9,368 nucleotides of DNA from the NCBI GenBank assembly GCA_002441095.1, contig DJVG01000031.1, positions 1-9,368 on the forward strand, in the 5' to 3' direction. Under the pieces are notes generated by a model. It made no database searches, was not told where the DNA came from, and saw nothing but the letters and a program-made list of their open reading frames with translations. Below, piece after piece: positions 1 through 5,446 of the stretch (position 1 is its first letter; each line of letters starts with the position of its first letter). This DNA is from Elusimicrobia bacterium UBA6262 (lineage in GTDB: Bacteria > CAYTYR01 > UBA6262). Position numbers and translations under genes: made by a program.

Positions 1-451
1 TGTTCGTGGTAATGTGGAAAAAATCCGCATCTTTGGAAAACTTAGACGGATCTATCTCCGGGATCTCTGCAAACTTTTTTTCTTCAGAAGAAGCGATGAC
101 GTTGGCTGTGCCATATTTCTTAGCTTCAGAAATGGCTTTTTTAGACCAGGTACCGGTATTGACAAAATCGGCTTTTTTAGAATTCTTAAAGAGGTTCAGG
201 GGAACCATGGCGAATTGCTGCGAAGCTCCGCCTTGCAGGAACAAAACATAATAGGTATCGGAAATGCCCATGATCTCGCGCAACGTGGCTTCCGCGCCAT
301 TGATTATTTCTTCGAATGGCTTGGAACGATGGCTCATTTCCATGACGCTCATGCCGCTGCTCTTGTAATCCAGCATTTCTTCAGCTGCCTTTTTTAATAC
401 CGGCTCTGGCAGCATTGCCGGTCCTGCGCTGAAATTAAATACTCTAGCCAT
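1..451 (-). CDS. serC: Phosphoserine aminotransferase, N-terminal 150 residues (cut by window edge)
   Basis: SerC is a PLP-dependent aminotransferase that makes phosphoserine from 3-phosphohydroxypyruvate and glutamate, the second step of serine synthesis in the cytoplasm. Translating the minus strand from the ATG at 451-449 gives 150 residues with family hallmarks: NFSAGP near the start (5-10), SVMEMSHRS (35-43), FLQGGASQQF (71-80) and NTGTWSKKA (98-106). SerC is usually about 360 residues, so roughly 40% is present. The PLP-binding lysine lies beyond the edge. A GGGGG Shine-Dalgarno stands 8 nt before the ATG. The gene follows rex after 64 nt containing a degenerate repeat and no convincing promoter, so co-transcription with rex is likely but inferred. 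Plus-strand frames across this region are antisense shadows. Confidence 0.95.
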   Translation of the reverse strand, partial: MARVFNFSAGPAMLPEPVLKKAAEEMLDYKSSGMSVMEMSHRSKPFEEIINGAEATLREIMGISDTYYVLFLQGGASQQFAMVPLNLFKNSKKADFVNTGTWSKKAISEAKKYGTANVIASSEEKKFAEIPEIDPSKFSKDADFFHITTN

Positions 452-483
452 TGTTATTTCCCCCTATAATAGAATAAGTTAAT

Positions 484-511
484 CGAAACCTGAAACTCGC
501 AACTCGTAACT
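484..511. repeat. Short degenerate intergenic repeat (GAAACTCG/AACTCG type)
   Basis: The 64-bp gap between rex and serC contains spaced variants of one unit: cgaaacct, gaaactcg, caactcg and taactg, with a period near 7-8 bp. It resembles in style, though not in sequence, the tracts at 1152-1242, 2891-2941 and 8640-8656. Its function is unknown. It does not look like a terminator. Confidence 0.5.
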
Positions 512-515
512 GCTT

Positions 516-1139
516 TTATTTTCTCTGGCTGATGAGAGCTGAGACTATCCTGAGATATCCGGTATAGTCAATATTACGGATTATTACCTCCTCTGGGACG
601 CTGACCATGGCTGTGGTGCAGTTTATGATCCCCTTAATATTTGCTTTTAACAGCTTATTGGCTGTATCCTGGGCTGCTTCCGGCGGCGTGCAGATAATGC
701 CAATCTCTATTTCCCTGGATCTGATAATTGATTCAAGCTCATGTATTAGGTGGAGACTGACCTGACTGATAATCATCTCGATCTTATTTAGGCTGACATC
801 AAAGCCGGCAGCTATTTCAAAGCCTTCATCCTTGAACCCTTCATAGGCCAGTATAGCTGTGCCAATGCGCCCTAATCCGATAATGCAGGCTTTTCGTTGC
901 TTGAAGAACTTGAGATCTTGCCCGATATACTTCTTTAACTTGGCAACATTATAATCCCGGCCTGCTACACTAGGCATGCTCAAATAACTGATGTCCTTGC
1001 GGACTGTGGCATTGGTGGCATTAATGTTCTTGCCGATCTGAGCGCTGGAGACGGTTTTGATGCCGCTTTTCTCCAGCTTCCTTAAAAGGCCGTATATATT
1101 AGAGAGCCTTTCTATTGACGGTAAGGGTATCTTACGCAT
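516..1139 (-). CDS. rex: Redox-sensing transcriptional repressor Rex
   Basis: Rex is a cytoplasmic homodimeric repressor that senses the NADH/NAD+ ratio. It binds its operator when NADH is low and releases it when NADH rises. The 207-residue product has the usual length and order: a winged-helix DNA-binding domain (about 1-80) with the recognition segment VRKDISYL (46-53), then a Rossmann domain with the GLGRIG dinucleotide loop (88-93), FD at 113-114 after strand 2, and the IGIICTPPEAAQ segment (147-157). A perfect Rex-type palindrome lies over the predicted start of its own promoter, 119 nt before the start codon, which implies autoregulation. The ATG at 1139-1137 has no visible Shine-Dalgarno (AGCAGTTTTT precedes it), unlike most genes here. 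A small upstream ORF overlaps this start. serC follows downstream. Confidence 0.95.
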   Translation of the reverse strand: MRKIPLPSIERLSNIYGLLRKLEKSGIKTVSSAQIGKNINATNATVRKDISYLSMPSVAGRDYNVAKLKKYIGQDLKFFKQRKACIIGLGRIGTAILAYEGFKDEGFEIAAGFDVSLNKIEMIISQVSLHLIHELESIIRSREIEIGIICTPPEAAQDTANKLLKANIKGIINCTTAMVSVPEEVIIRNIDYTGYLRIVSALISQRK

Positions 1140-1203
1140 AAAAACTGCTTAGCGAATGACTCGAATGACAGCGAATGGCTCGAATAAGGATTATTTTTAA
1201 CAT
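1132..1203 (-). CDS. Possible 23-residue leader ORF overlapping the rex start
   Basis: On the minus strand an ATG at 1203-1201 opens a 23-codon frame whose TAA (1134-1132) lies 8 nt inside rex. A strong AAAGGAGG sits at 1216-1223, but its spacing to the ATG is 12 nt, longer than usual. The peptide begins MLKIILIRAIR and its later part comes from the CGAAT/ATTCG repeats. Because rex has no Shine-Dalgarno of its own, translation of this leader could deliver ribosomes to the rex ATG by termination-reinitiation. This is inference. The frame could equally be a chance product of repeat sequence. Confidence 0.25.
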   Translation of the reverse strand: MLKIILIRAIRCHSSHSLSSFYA

Positions 1204-1242
1204 TCGTGGTATTCGCCTCCTTTCATTCGGGATTTTATTCGG
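1152..1242. repeat. CGAAT/ATTCG inverted repeat cluster in the rex leader
   Basis: On the plus strand four CGAAT-containing units in near-tandem array (starting 1153, 1162, 1172, 1181; period 9-10) are followed by four ATTCG units in the opposite sense (1202, 1211, 1225, 1237). The segments 1152-1167 and 1201-1216 are complementary as two 6-bp blocks (GCGAAT and CGAATG on the minus strand) separated by a 4-nt internal loop, enclosing 33 nt. The cluster lies entirely in the predicted rex 5' untranslated region and spans the strong AAAGGAGG at 1216-1223, so it could fold in the transcript. It may instead be an ordinary dispersed intergenic repeat. Confidence 0.6.
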
Positions 1243-1258
1243 CATTAAGAATAAGAAC

Positions 1259-1280
1259 ACCTGTGAAATATTTCACAGGT
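1259..1280. promoter_or_regulatory. Rex operator: perfect 22-bp palindrome
   Basis: The half-site ACCTGTGAAAT is followed by its exact reverse complement, making a perfect 22-bp dyad. The core TGTGAAATATTTCACA matches the established Rex operator pattern (TTGTGAANNNNNNTTCACAA type). It begins 3 nt downstream of the predicted -10 box of the minus-strand promoter at 1284-1312 and covers the expected transcription start near 1277. A bound Rex dimer would therefore block initiation at its own promoter. No second copy is seen in the window. Confidence 0.9.
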
Positions 1281-1283
1281 ATA

Positions 1284-1312
1284 ATAATACCACTATTAAT
1301 TAAACTTGTCAA
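1284..1312 (-). promoter_or_regulatory. Sigma70-type promoter for rex
   Basis: On the minus strand a perfect -35 box TTGACA (1312-1307) is followed, after exactly 17 bp, by TATTAT (1289-1284), five of six matches to the -10 consensus. The predicted start near 1277 falls inside the Rex palindrome. The -35 box starts 9 bp after the DUF1284 stop codon, so the promoter separates DUF1284 from rex-serC. Confidence 0.88.
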
Positions 1313-1320
1313 GAAAATAA

Positions 1321-1731
1321 TTACTTAGACGAGGACCAGTCAGAAATGAGCTTTTGGCAGGGCACTCTGCCGTACCAGGAGCAATTATGGCAAAAATTGC
1401 GCAAAGAAAGCTTGGTAAGGCGGCGCAGGCGTTGATGAATTTCTCCAACTGTGTATATTCCGGGTTTGATTTTAAGCAGGCTAAAGGCTTTCTTATCAAA
1501 GGCTATAATTCTGGAGTTTGGTCCGTCGATCGGAGAAATACAGGTGTTCTTGGACAAGTGCGGGCATTTTTTACAGGCCATGTCCGGACCGGCGACTACC
1601 TTCACTTTTTCAGCTGGATTGTTAAGGTAGGTTTTCTGCAATTTTTTAAAGTTCCGGGCAAAAGCAACAGAGTACCCTTCTCCCTGGAACGCTACCAGGC
1701 AAATCAAATGATGTCCCCGTAATGTAAGCAT
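1321..1731 (-). CDS. DUF1284 family cysteine-rich protein
   Basis: The 136-residue product fits the DUF1284 family, whose function is unknown to me. It starts with the family signature LRGHHLICL (4-12) and GEGYS (17-21). Seven cysteines include CKKC (53-56), C64, CHNC (114-117) and C125. The two CxxC pairs plus single cysteines suggest a metal or iron-sulfur site; this is inference. There is no signal peptide or membrane segment, so it is probably cytoplasmic. The ATG at 1731 gives the family's normal N terminus and is preceded by GAAGGAGG with a 5-nt spacer. That Shine-Dalgarno is the right arm of a REP-like hairpin shared with the end of the transposase gene, 11 nt upstream. Its original promoter is not evident. 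Confidence 0.85.
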   Translation of the reverse strand: MLTLRGHHLICLVAFQGEGYSVAFARNFKKLQKTYLNNPAEKVKVVAGPDMACKKCPHLSKNTCISPIDGPNSRIIAFDKKAFSLLKIKPGIYTVGEIHQRLRRLTKLSLRNFCHNCSWYGRVPCQKLISDWSSSK

Positions 1732-1736
1732 CTACG

Positions 1737-1763
1737 CCTCCTTCAATGCGGGTTTGAAGGAGG
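1737..1763. repeat. REP-like hairpin, copy 1 (transposase 3' end / DUF1284 RBS)
   Basis: This 27-bp element has perfectly complementary 9-bp arms CCTCCTTCA and TGAAGGAGG around the loop ATGCGGGTT. It differs from the copy at 2451-2477 at one loop base only (26/27). In the minus sense it encodes the last residues and the TGA stop of the transposase, and its second arm holds the AAGGAGG Shine-Dalgarno of DUF1284. GTAG follows one base after the arm on the minus strand. No T-tract follows, so it is not an intrinsic terminator. Confidence 0.85.
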
Positions 1764-2432
1764 TGGATTTGGTTCCAGAACCAGATGTTTAATTCTACCT
1801 AGCTCTCTTTGATAATCAATATTATCGCATACAAATTTTGCGTATTCTTTTGGTTTCATTGAAATATACTCTTTATAATCGCATATTCTATTACTAGGAT
1901 GTACTGATTGCAAATATTCAGGATATGAAGAGTAGTTCCATTCCTCTGGTTTTTCTTTGATAAAAGAGGTAACTGGATTTAGATGTAAATATCGGGTAAG
2001 ATGCAGTAATTGATTATCGCTATCAACTAATACATTCTTAAATCTGCTCTGCCATAATGGACCCATTCTATTATATTTACAATTGAAATACTTACTATAA
2101 CTTTTCAATATCAGGTTCATATACTTAGAGATACCATCTTCCTTGGATTGTTCCAAAACAAGATGAACATGAGTTGGCATCAAGCAGTATGATATTATAT
2201 GAACTAGCTTATCTGACTGTCTTATTTCATTAATCTTCATTTCCCTTGTTTCTGATGACATATCTTTAAGAAAAGAAAACCTGCAATCAGTTTTTACTGC
2301 GGAATAATACTGCAGTGTTTCTATCATCCGTGAATAATCTTCTTTTGATCTAAAAATGTGGAATTCAGCTATGCTCCGGGTGTAGATATGATATAAAGAG
2401 CCAGCTATTAAGGGTGTTTTTCTGTACGGCAT
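1743..2432 (-). CDS. REP-associated tyrosine transposase (Y1/HUH, IS200-like)
   Basis: Y1 transposases of this class (RAYTs) are HUH endonucleases that cut single-stranded DNA at hairpin elements and form a 5'-phosphotyrosine link. The 229-residue product shows the YHIYTRS start (14-20), the HUH motif in PTHVHLV (86-92), KSYSKYFNCKY (110-120) with candidate tyrosines, GPLWQSRF (124-131) and TRYLHLNPV (146-154). The gene is bracketed by near-identical 27-bp hairpins at 1737-1763 and 2451-2477, as expected for its own substrate. Four sampled 60-base lines within it are about 27-28% G+C, against about 40-63% in sampled lines of neighbouring genes, which points to recent transfer. The ATG has AAAGG before it. 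The C terminus (PPPSNPH) is written by the hairpin. It appears intact. Confidence 0.93.
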   Translation of the reverse strand: MPYRKTPLIAGSLYHIYTRSIAEFHIFRSKEDYSRMIETLQYYSAVKTDCRFSFLKDMSSETREMKINEIRQSDKLVHIISYCLMPTHVHLVLEQSKEDGISKYMNLILKSYSKYFNCKYNRMGPLWQSRFKNVLVDSDNQLLHLTRYLHLNPVTSFIKEKPEEWNYSSYPEYLQSVHPSNRICDYKEYISMKPKEYAKFVCDNIDYQRELGRIKHLVLEPNPPPSNPH

Positions 2433-2450
2433 TGTATTCCTTTCTTTATA

Positions 2451-2477
2451 CCTCCTTCAATGCGGGTATGAAGGAGG
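2451..2477. repeat. REP-like hairpin, copy 2 (upstream of transposase)
   Basis: This is the second copy of the 27-bp element, in the same orientation as the first, with identical 9-bp arms CCTCCTTCA/TGAAGGAGG and loop ATGCGGGTA. It lies 18 bp before the transposase start and 57 bp before the PilZ start. The pair forms 27-bp direct repeats delimiting a unit of about 740 bp (1737-2477), consistent with a self-contained RAYT element. Recombination or excision between copies would leave one hairpin. Confidence 0.85.
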
Positions 2478-2534
2478 CTTCGATTTTATGGAACTTTTCG
2501 GAAGTATTTGTTTCTAATACGCAAGGAGGACACA

Positions 2535-2882
2535 ATGAACAGCCTGCTAAAGGAAAAAAGGAAATTTGAGAGGTTCAATACTGCGGTTAAGGTTTTGTAC
2601 CGGAATTCGGAAAATATCAATACCGCCCTGTTGAAGAACATCAGTATGAACGGCATGCTATTGCATAGTTCAGAAGCCTTGCCGGTAAATACTATACTGA
2701 CGATCACTCTCTCTGTCGCAGGCTTAGCCGCGAATAGCCCGAAGATCGCAGCTAAAGTCCTCTGGTGCAAGGAACTTGAAGATAACGGTTGGCTGATCGG
2801 TACCGGTTTGATCACTAACTTTTCCCAGAGTGCCCGGTTCATGACTGATGTTTTTGCCTCGCAGAACAGATCTGAAAACTAG
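2535..2882 (+). CDS. PilZ-domain protein (probable c-di-GMP receptor)
   Basis: PilZ domains bind cyclic di-GMP and alter partner proteins in motility, adhesion or polysaccharide control. The 115-residue product is a single domain with both ligand signatures: RxxxR as RKFER (9-13) and [D/N]xSxxG as NISMNG (35-40). Hydrophobic strands follow, with IGTGLI (88-93) near the end. No signal peptide or extra domain is visible. The ATG at 2535 is chosen over one 27 nt upstream because AAGGAGG stands 5 nt before it. It is the only plus-strand gene. It is divergent from the transposase and convergent with rsmE, so its partner cannot be read from context. A REP-like hairpin sits 57 bp upstream, and no clear promoter is seen. 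Confidence 0.88.
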   Translation: MNSLLKEKRKFERFNTAVKVLYRNSENINTALLKNISMNGMLLHSSEALPVNTILTITLSVAGLAANSPKIAAKVLWCKELEDNGWLIGTGLITNFSQSARFMTDVFASQNRSEN

Positions 2883-2890
2883 TAAAGATT

Positions 2891-2941
2891 ATCAGGAGAT
2901 CGGGAAATCAGGAGAAGTTTATCAGGTGATCAGGGTATCAG
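2891..2941. repeat. 8-bp-period ATCAGG repeat between PilZ and rsmE
   Basis: ATCAGG or close variants begin at 2891, 2899, 2907, 2921, 2929 and 2937. Period is exactly 8 bp apart from one 14-bp step. It occupies most of the 87-bp gap between the convergent PilZ and rsmE genes. A 6-bp stem, TATCAG/CTGATA with a 6-nt loop (about 2936-2953), follows, but no T-tract supports a terminator. Function unknown. Confidence 0.75.
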
Positions 2942-2969
2942 TTCTTTCTGATATTATGATGCCCATTAA

Positions 2970-3710
2970 TTATCCTTCTAGCTCATACCGCACGATCGCT
3001 GCTACAACTATCCCGGCAGTTTCGGTCCGCAAAATATGCTGGCCGAGACTGACCGGGAGCACCCCCGCTTTTTTGGCTGCCGCTATTTCCTGCTCGCTGA
3101 ATCCGCCTTCCGGCCCGATAAAAAAGATAATCTCCCTGGCTCCTGAATCTCTCAGGACTTTTTTGATACTGGTTGATTTTTCATTTTCCCAGGGGATAAT
3201 AGCCAGTTGGTCAGGTTTAACTTGCTTAAGTACTGAAGCCAAATCAGTCACTGGTTCAACTAAAGGTATGGTTATACTATGAGACTGCTCAGCCGCTGAC
3301 TGGGCGATCTTTTGCCAGCGTTCTTTTTTCTTGGCTGCTCCAGCCTGGTCTAATTTGACGATCGTCCGTTCGCTCTTACAGGGAATAAAGATGTCTGTCC
3401 CTATTTCACTGCACTTCTGGATGATCAGGTCCATTTTATCACCTTTGGCCAGGCCTTGGACCAGGGTGATCCTGACTTTATCCGGGGTGCCTGCTATGTA
3501 ACGGTTAATGATCCTGCCCTCTGGTTCCGGAGAGATCTTTTCCAGGAGTATTTTATACTCAAAGCCAGTGCCGTCAAAAACCAGGCAGGAATCACCTGGC
3601 TTCATCCGGAGAACGTTTTTAATATGATTGGCATGCTCAGCCGGCAAGATGACTGTATTGTCCAGGATATTTTTCTGCGGTACATAAAACCGGTGCAAAT
3701 GTTTTTTCAT
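2970..3710 (-). CDS. rsmE: 16S rRNA (uracil-1498-N3)-methyltransferase RsmE
   Basis: RsmE methylates N3 of U1498 in 16S rRNA of the 30S subunit using S-adenosylmethionine. The 246-residue product has the normal length and layout: an N-terminal PUA-like domain with HRFYV (6-10) and LRMKPGD (34-40), then a SPOUT (trefoil-knot) domain with KGDKMDLIIQKCSEIG (89-104), RWQKIAQSAAEQS (131-143), the knot motif IGPEGGFSEQE (198-208) and LGQHILRTETA (222-232). The ATG at 3710 is preferred to a start 27 nt upstream because GAAGGA precedes it by a few bases and family members begin near HRFYV. It follows archease by 29 nt and looks like the last gene of the long minus-strand operon. Confidence 0.96.
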   Translation of the reverse strand: MKKHLHRFYVPQKNILDNTVILPAEHANHIKNVLRMKPGDSCLVFDGTGFEYKILLEKISPEPEGRIINRYIAGTPDKVRITLVQGLAKGDKMDLIIQKCSEIGTDIFIPCKSERTIVKLDQAGAAKKKERWQKIAQSAAEQSHSITIPLVEPVTDLASVLKQVKPDQLAIIPWENEKSTSIKKVLRDSGAREIIFFIGPEGGFSEQEIAAAKKAGVLPVSLGQHILRTETAGIVVAAIVRYELEG

Positions 3711-3739
3711 AGTTATCCTTCTTCTCCAAGGGGCCAAGA

Positions 3740-4165
3740 TCAGACATTAAAAAGTACCTCACCTATGTACACGCCATTCTCTTGTTTTATTTTCAACTGG
3801 TGGTAGGTCGCTGCCTTGATCTCTTTCTTCTTGATGCTGGTCTGGTTTTTTTTAGTCAGTTTTATACCATAGGCTTCAGCTTCCAGCTTTTGGCGGTACA
3901 GGATCTTATTGATCTTAAAAATATTAAAAGCATATTTTTTTACTAAATACAAATACAACAGCTCATTGAGCCATTCGACTAGTAATTCTTCTTCATCTGC
4001 TGCTTCAACGATAATCTTTTTCTTCTGCTGGCCGGTGACCAGGGATAGATCAACCATCTGCCCAAACATCCCTAAGGCCATATGGGCAAACATCTGCTCC
4101 AGGGTTTGCCCGAATGCCCGGATGCCAATATTAGCAGTATGATCGATGAGTTCATACGATTTCAC
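3740..4165 (-). CDS. Archease family protein with both metal-site Asp replaced by Asn
   Basis: Archease activates the RNA ligase RtcB, helping its guanylylation and turnover in tRNA splicing or RNA repair. The 141-residue product has the family framework: YELIDHTANIGI (4-15), AFGQTLEQMF (17-26), the acidic stretch EEELLVEWLNELLY (58-71) and EIKAATYHQL (115-124). The usual DHTAD reads DHTAN (N12) and the usual C-terminal FD[IV] reads FNV (N140). By recollection of human archease, where D39 and D178 bind metal, both metal ligands are changed. RtcB is not in this window. The GTG at 4165 is chosen because it overlaps the VanZ stop as GTGA and has AAGAGG 5 nt upstream; a GTG at 4183 is the alternative. 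Confidence 0.9.
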   Translation of the reverse strand: MKSYELIDHTANIGIRAFGQTLEQMFAHMALGMFGQMVDLSLVTGQQKKKIIVEAADEEELLVEWLNELLYLYLVKKYAFNIFKINKILYRQKLEAEAYGIKLTKKNQTSIKKKEIKAATYHQLKIKQENGVYIGEVLFNV

Positions 4166-4539
4166 ATTGACCTCTTGCGCCACCAGATGAATAAAGATAT
4201 GGCCAGTGCCGCGCCAATAGCGTCGCTGATCACATCGCTTACACTGGGGCTCCTGGTAGGCTCATAGAATTGCACCAGTTCATTGACTATACCCCAGACT
4301 ACTGCATAAATAAAAGAGACCAGAACAACGGATAATATGGAATATTTCCAAAATCTCAAAGCCAGGCAAAGCAAAGCAGCCAAAATAAAGTATACGGCGG
4401 CATGGGCCAAGCTGGCCAAGAGATCAAAAGGTAGGAATATTTCTACCTTGTCGGCAGGCTGTATGGAAAGGAACAGCAGGAAGACTGACCAGATCAGGGC
4501 CAGTAACAGATATCTTTTAGCGTGTTTAGAGAAAGTCAT
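4162..4539 (-). CDS. VanZ-like membrane protein
   Basis: The 125-residue product is an integral membrane protein with about four hydrophobic segments (about 9-26, 40-61, 66-84, 104-120). It carries the VanZ-family pattern: LAHAAVYFIL (44-53), then YAVVWGIVNELVQFYEPTR (78-96), with E87, Q90 and R96, and the SVSDVISDAIGA stretch (99-110). VanZ itself confers low-level teicoplanin resistance, but most homologues have no known role, so no resistance is claimed. The ATG at 4539 follows the amidohydrolase TAA by one base and is preferred to a longer frame that would overlap that gene. Its stop overlaps the archease GTG, so translation of the three genes is probably coupled. No good Shine-Dalgarno precedes the ATG. 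Confidence 0.85.
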   Translation of the reverse strand: MTFSKHAKRYLLLALIWSVFLLFLSIQPADKVEIFLPFDLLASLAHAAVYFILAALLCLALRFWKYSILSVVLVSFIYAVVWGIVNELVQFYEPTRSPSVSDVISDAIGAALAISLFIWWRKRSM

Positions 4540-4540
4540 A

Positions 4541-5338
4541 TTAGAGGTCCAGCAAGGTGCTGGCATTAAGGGAAATGATCTTTTCCAGTTCAGTTTCATC
4601 GCTGATCAGCGTTTTTAATTTAGCGAGTTCCTGTTTTTGGTCCTGCCAGGGTGAGTCAGTCCCAAATAAGATTAGGTCAGGATCGTGGCGTTCGATCAAT
4701 TGGAGAAAAGCATGGCTGGACATATAATCCATGGCAAAGGAAGTATCAATATAGACGTCTTTGCCGATGATCTCCTCCAGCGCTTCCTCCCACATCTCGA
4801 ATCCGCCCATATGCGCCAGTACCAGCTTCAGGCCGGGGAAAGCCGCGATCAGCCTGGCAAAACGGGCCGGCGTACCGTGCACATTCTCAAAAGCTATATC
4901 CCTGCCAGCGTGAAAAAATGTGATGAGCCTGGCTTTAGCCAGTTCTTCATAGACCGGAAACATCACTTTATCATCAGGGAAAAAATCCTGGTATTCAGGG
5001 TGGAATTTCACCCCTTTTATACCGCTGGCTTTCAGCCGGGCGATCTCTTCCTTGAAGTGAAGATATTTTGGATGTAAGGCTCCGAAGGATATGATTCTCT
5101 GATCACTGACTTTGATAGCGTAGGAGTTGATGCTTTCTACCTGGTCGGCCCGCGTAGCGACCGGGACTTGCACGCTGACCTGGACGCCTGACTGCTGCAT
5201 GGAATCGAGCAATCCCTGCCGGGTCCCGTCGGTAAAAGCCTTACATTCTGCTTCTGCTTCCAGGGAGGCAATGATCTTAGCCGCGCCATGATCAGGGAAA
5301 ATATGGGTATGAATATCAATAACCGGGTTTGTGGTCAC
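4541..5338 (-). CDS. Amidohydrolase (Amidohydro_2 family, TIM-barrel metal hydrolase)
   Basis: The 265-residue product is a cytoplasmic TIM-barrel hydrolase with a complete metal site: DIHTH (8-12) after strand 1, KFHPEYQ (111-117), H143 in FFHAG, H176 in LAHMGG and D228 in FGTDSPW. This order fits the Amidohydro_2 group, which includes decarboxylases such as ACMSD as well as hydrolases, so the substrate cannot be named. It spans the whole domain with no signal peptide. The start is GTG at 5338, with GGAG 8 nt upstream. It lies 108 nt after the metallophosphoesterase gene and one base before VanZ. Confidence 0.9.
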   Translation of the reverse strand: MTTNPVIDIHTHIFPDHGAAKIIASLEAEAECKAFTDGTRQGLLDSMQQSGVQVSVQVPVATRADQVESINSYAIKVSDQRIISFGALHPKYLHFKEEIARLKASGIKGVKFHPEYQDFFPDDKVMFPVYEELAKARLITFFHAGRDIAFENVHGTPARFARLIAAFPGLKLVLAHMGGFEMWEEALEEIIGKDVYIDTSFAMDYMSSHAFLQLIERHDPDLILFGTDSPWQDQKQELAKLKTLISDETELEKIISLNASTLLDL

Positions 5339-5446
5339 TTCTTTTTCTCCATTTTGCAGACGTGGCTACGCTAAAACTTAAGATCAGAGCAGTCAGAACA
5401 GAAACCTCTGTTAAAAATAGGCGGGTCGTATGGAGCCTGTTCGTCA
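5339..5446. other. Intergenic gap, metallophosphoesterase to amidohydrolase
   Basis: This 108-bp gap is the longest inside the right block. It contains a perfect 6-bp stem AACAGA/TCTGTT with a 4-nt loop (5398-5413), but no T-run follows on either strand, so a terminator is not supported. No convincing -35/-10 pair was found. It may mark a break in the operon. Confidence 0.4.

Larger units (their letters stand above)
1737..2477 (-). mobile_element. RAYT element flanked by direct REP-like hairpins
   Basis: The unit comprises the AT-rich Y1 transposase gene and the hairpin at each end. Its composition and its position between PilZ (plus) and DUF1284 (minus) indicate insertion into an older region. 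No passenger gene is present. Target duplication is not expected for HUH elements, and none is seen beyond the hairpins themselves. The exact ends are uncertain. Confidence 0.7.

Noticed and set aside
6..397. Two plus-strand reading frames opposite serC
   Set aside because: The minus strand encodes unmistakable SerC motifs across the same bases; the plus frames have no recognisable family.
452..515. Separate serC promoter
   Set aside because: TATTAT-like text exists, but it adjoins the Shine-Dalgarno and lacks a good -35 at proper spacing.
1152..1242. CRISPR array
   Set aside because: Units are only 5-10 bp, without spacers of uniform length, and there are no cas genes nearby.
1296..1722. 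Other frames over the DUF1284 gene, on both strands
   Set aside because: The minus frame 1321-1731 carries the family signature, a cysteine pattern and a good ribosome site; the others are shadows.
2508..2534. Upstream PilZ start at 2508
   Set aside because: It has no ribosome site, and the strong AAGGAGG fits the ATG at 2535.
2486..2842. Minus-strand frame opposite PilZ
   Set aside because: The plus frame has both PilZ motifs and a strong Shine-Dalgarno; the opposite frame has neither.
2936..2953. TATCAG/CTGATA stem as a bidirectional terminator for PilZ and rsmE
   Set aside because: Only 6 AT-rich base pairs and no T-tract on either side.
4162..4539. Glycopeptide resistance gene
   Set aside because: VanZ-family resemblance alone does not imply resistance; no vanHAX-type genes are present.
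4540..4599. N-terminal extension of the VanZ-like protein to 4599
   Set aside because: It would overlap the conserved end of the amidohydrolase, and the ATG at 4539 gives a normal VanZ N terminus.
5398..5413. AACAGA/TCTGTT hairpin as a terminator after the metallophosphoesterase
   Set aside because: Short stem and no following T-run on either strand.
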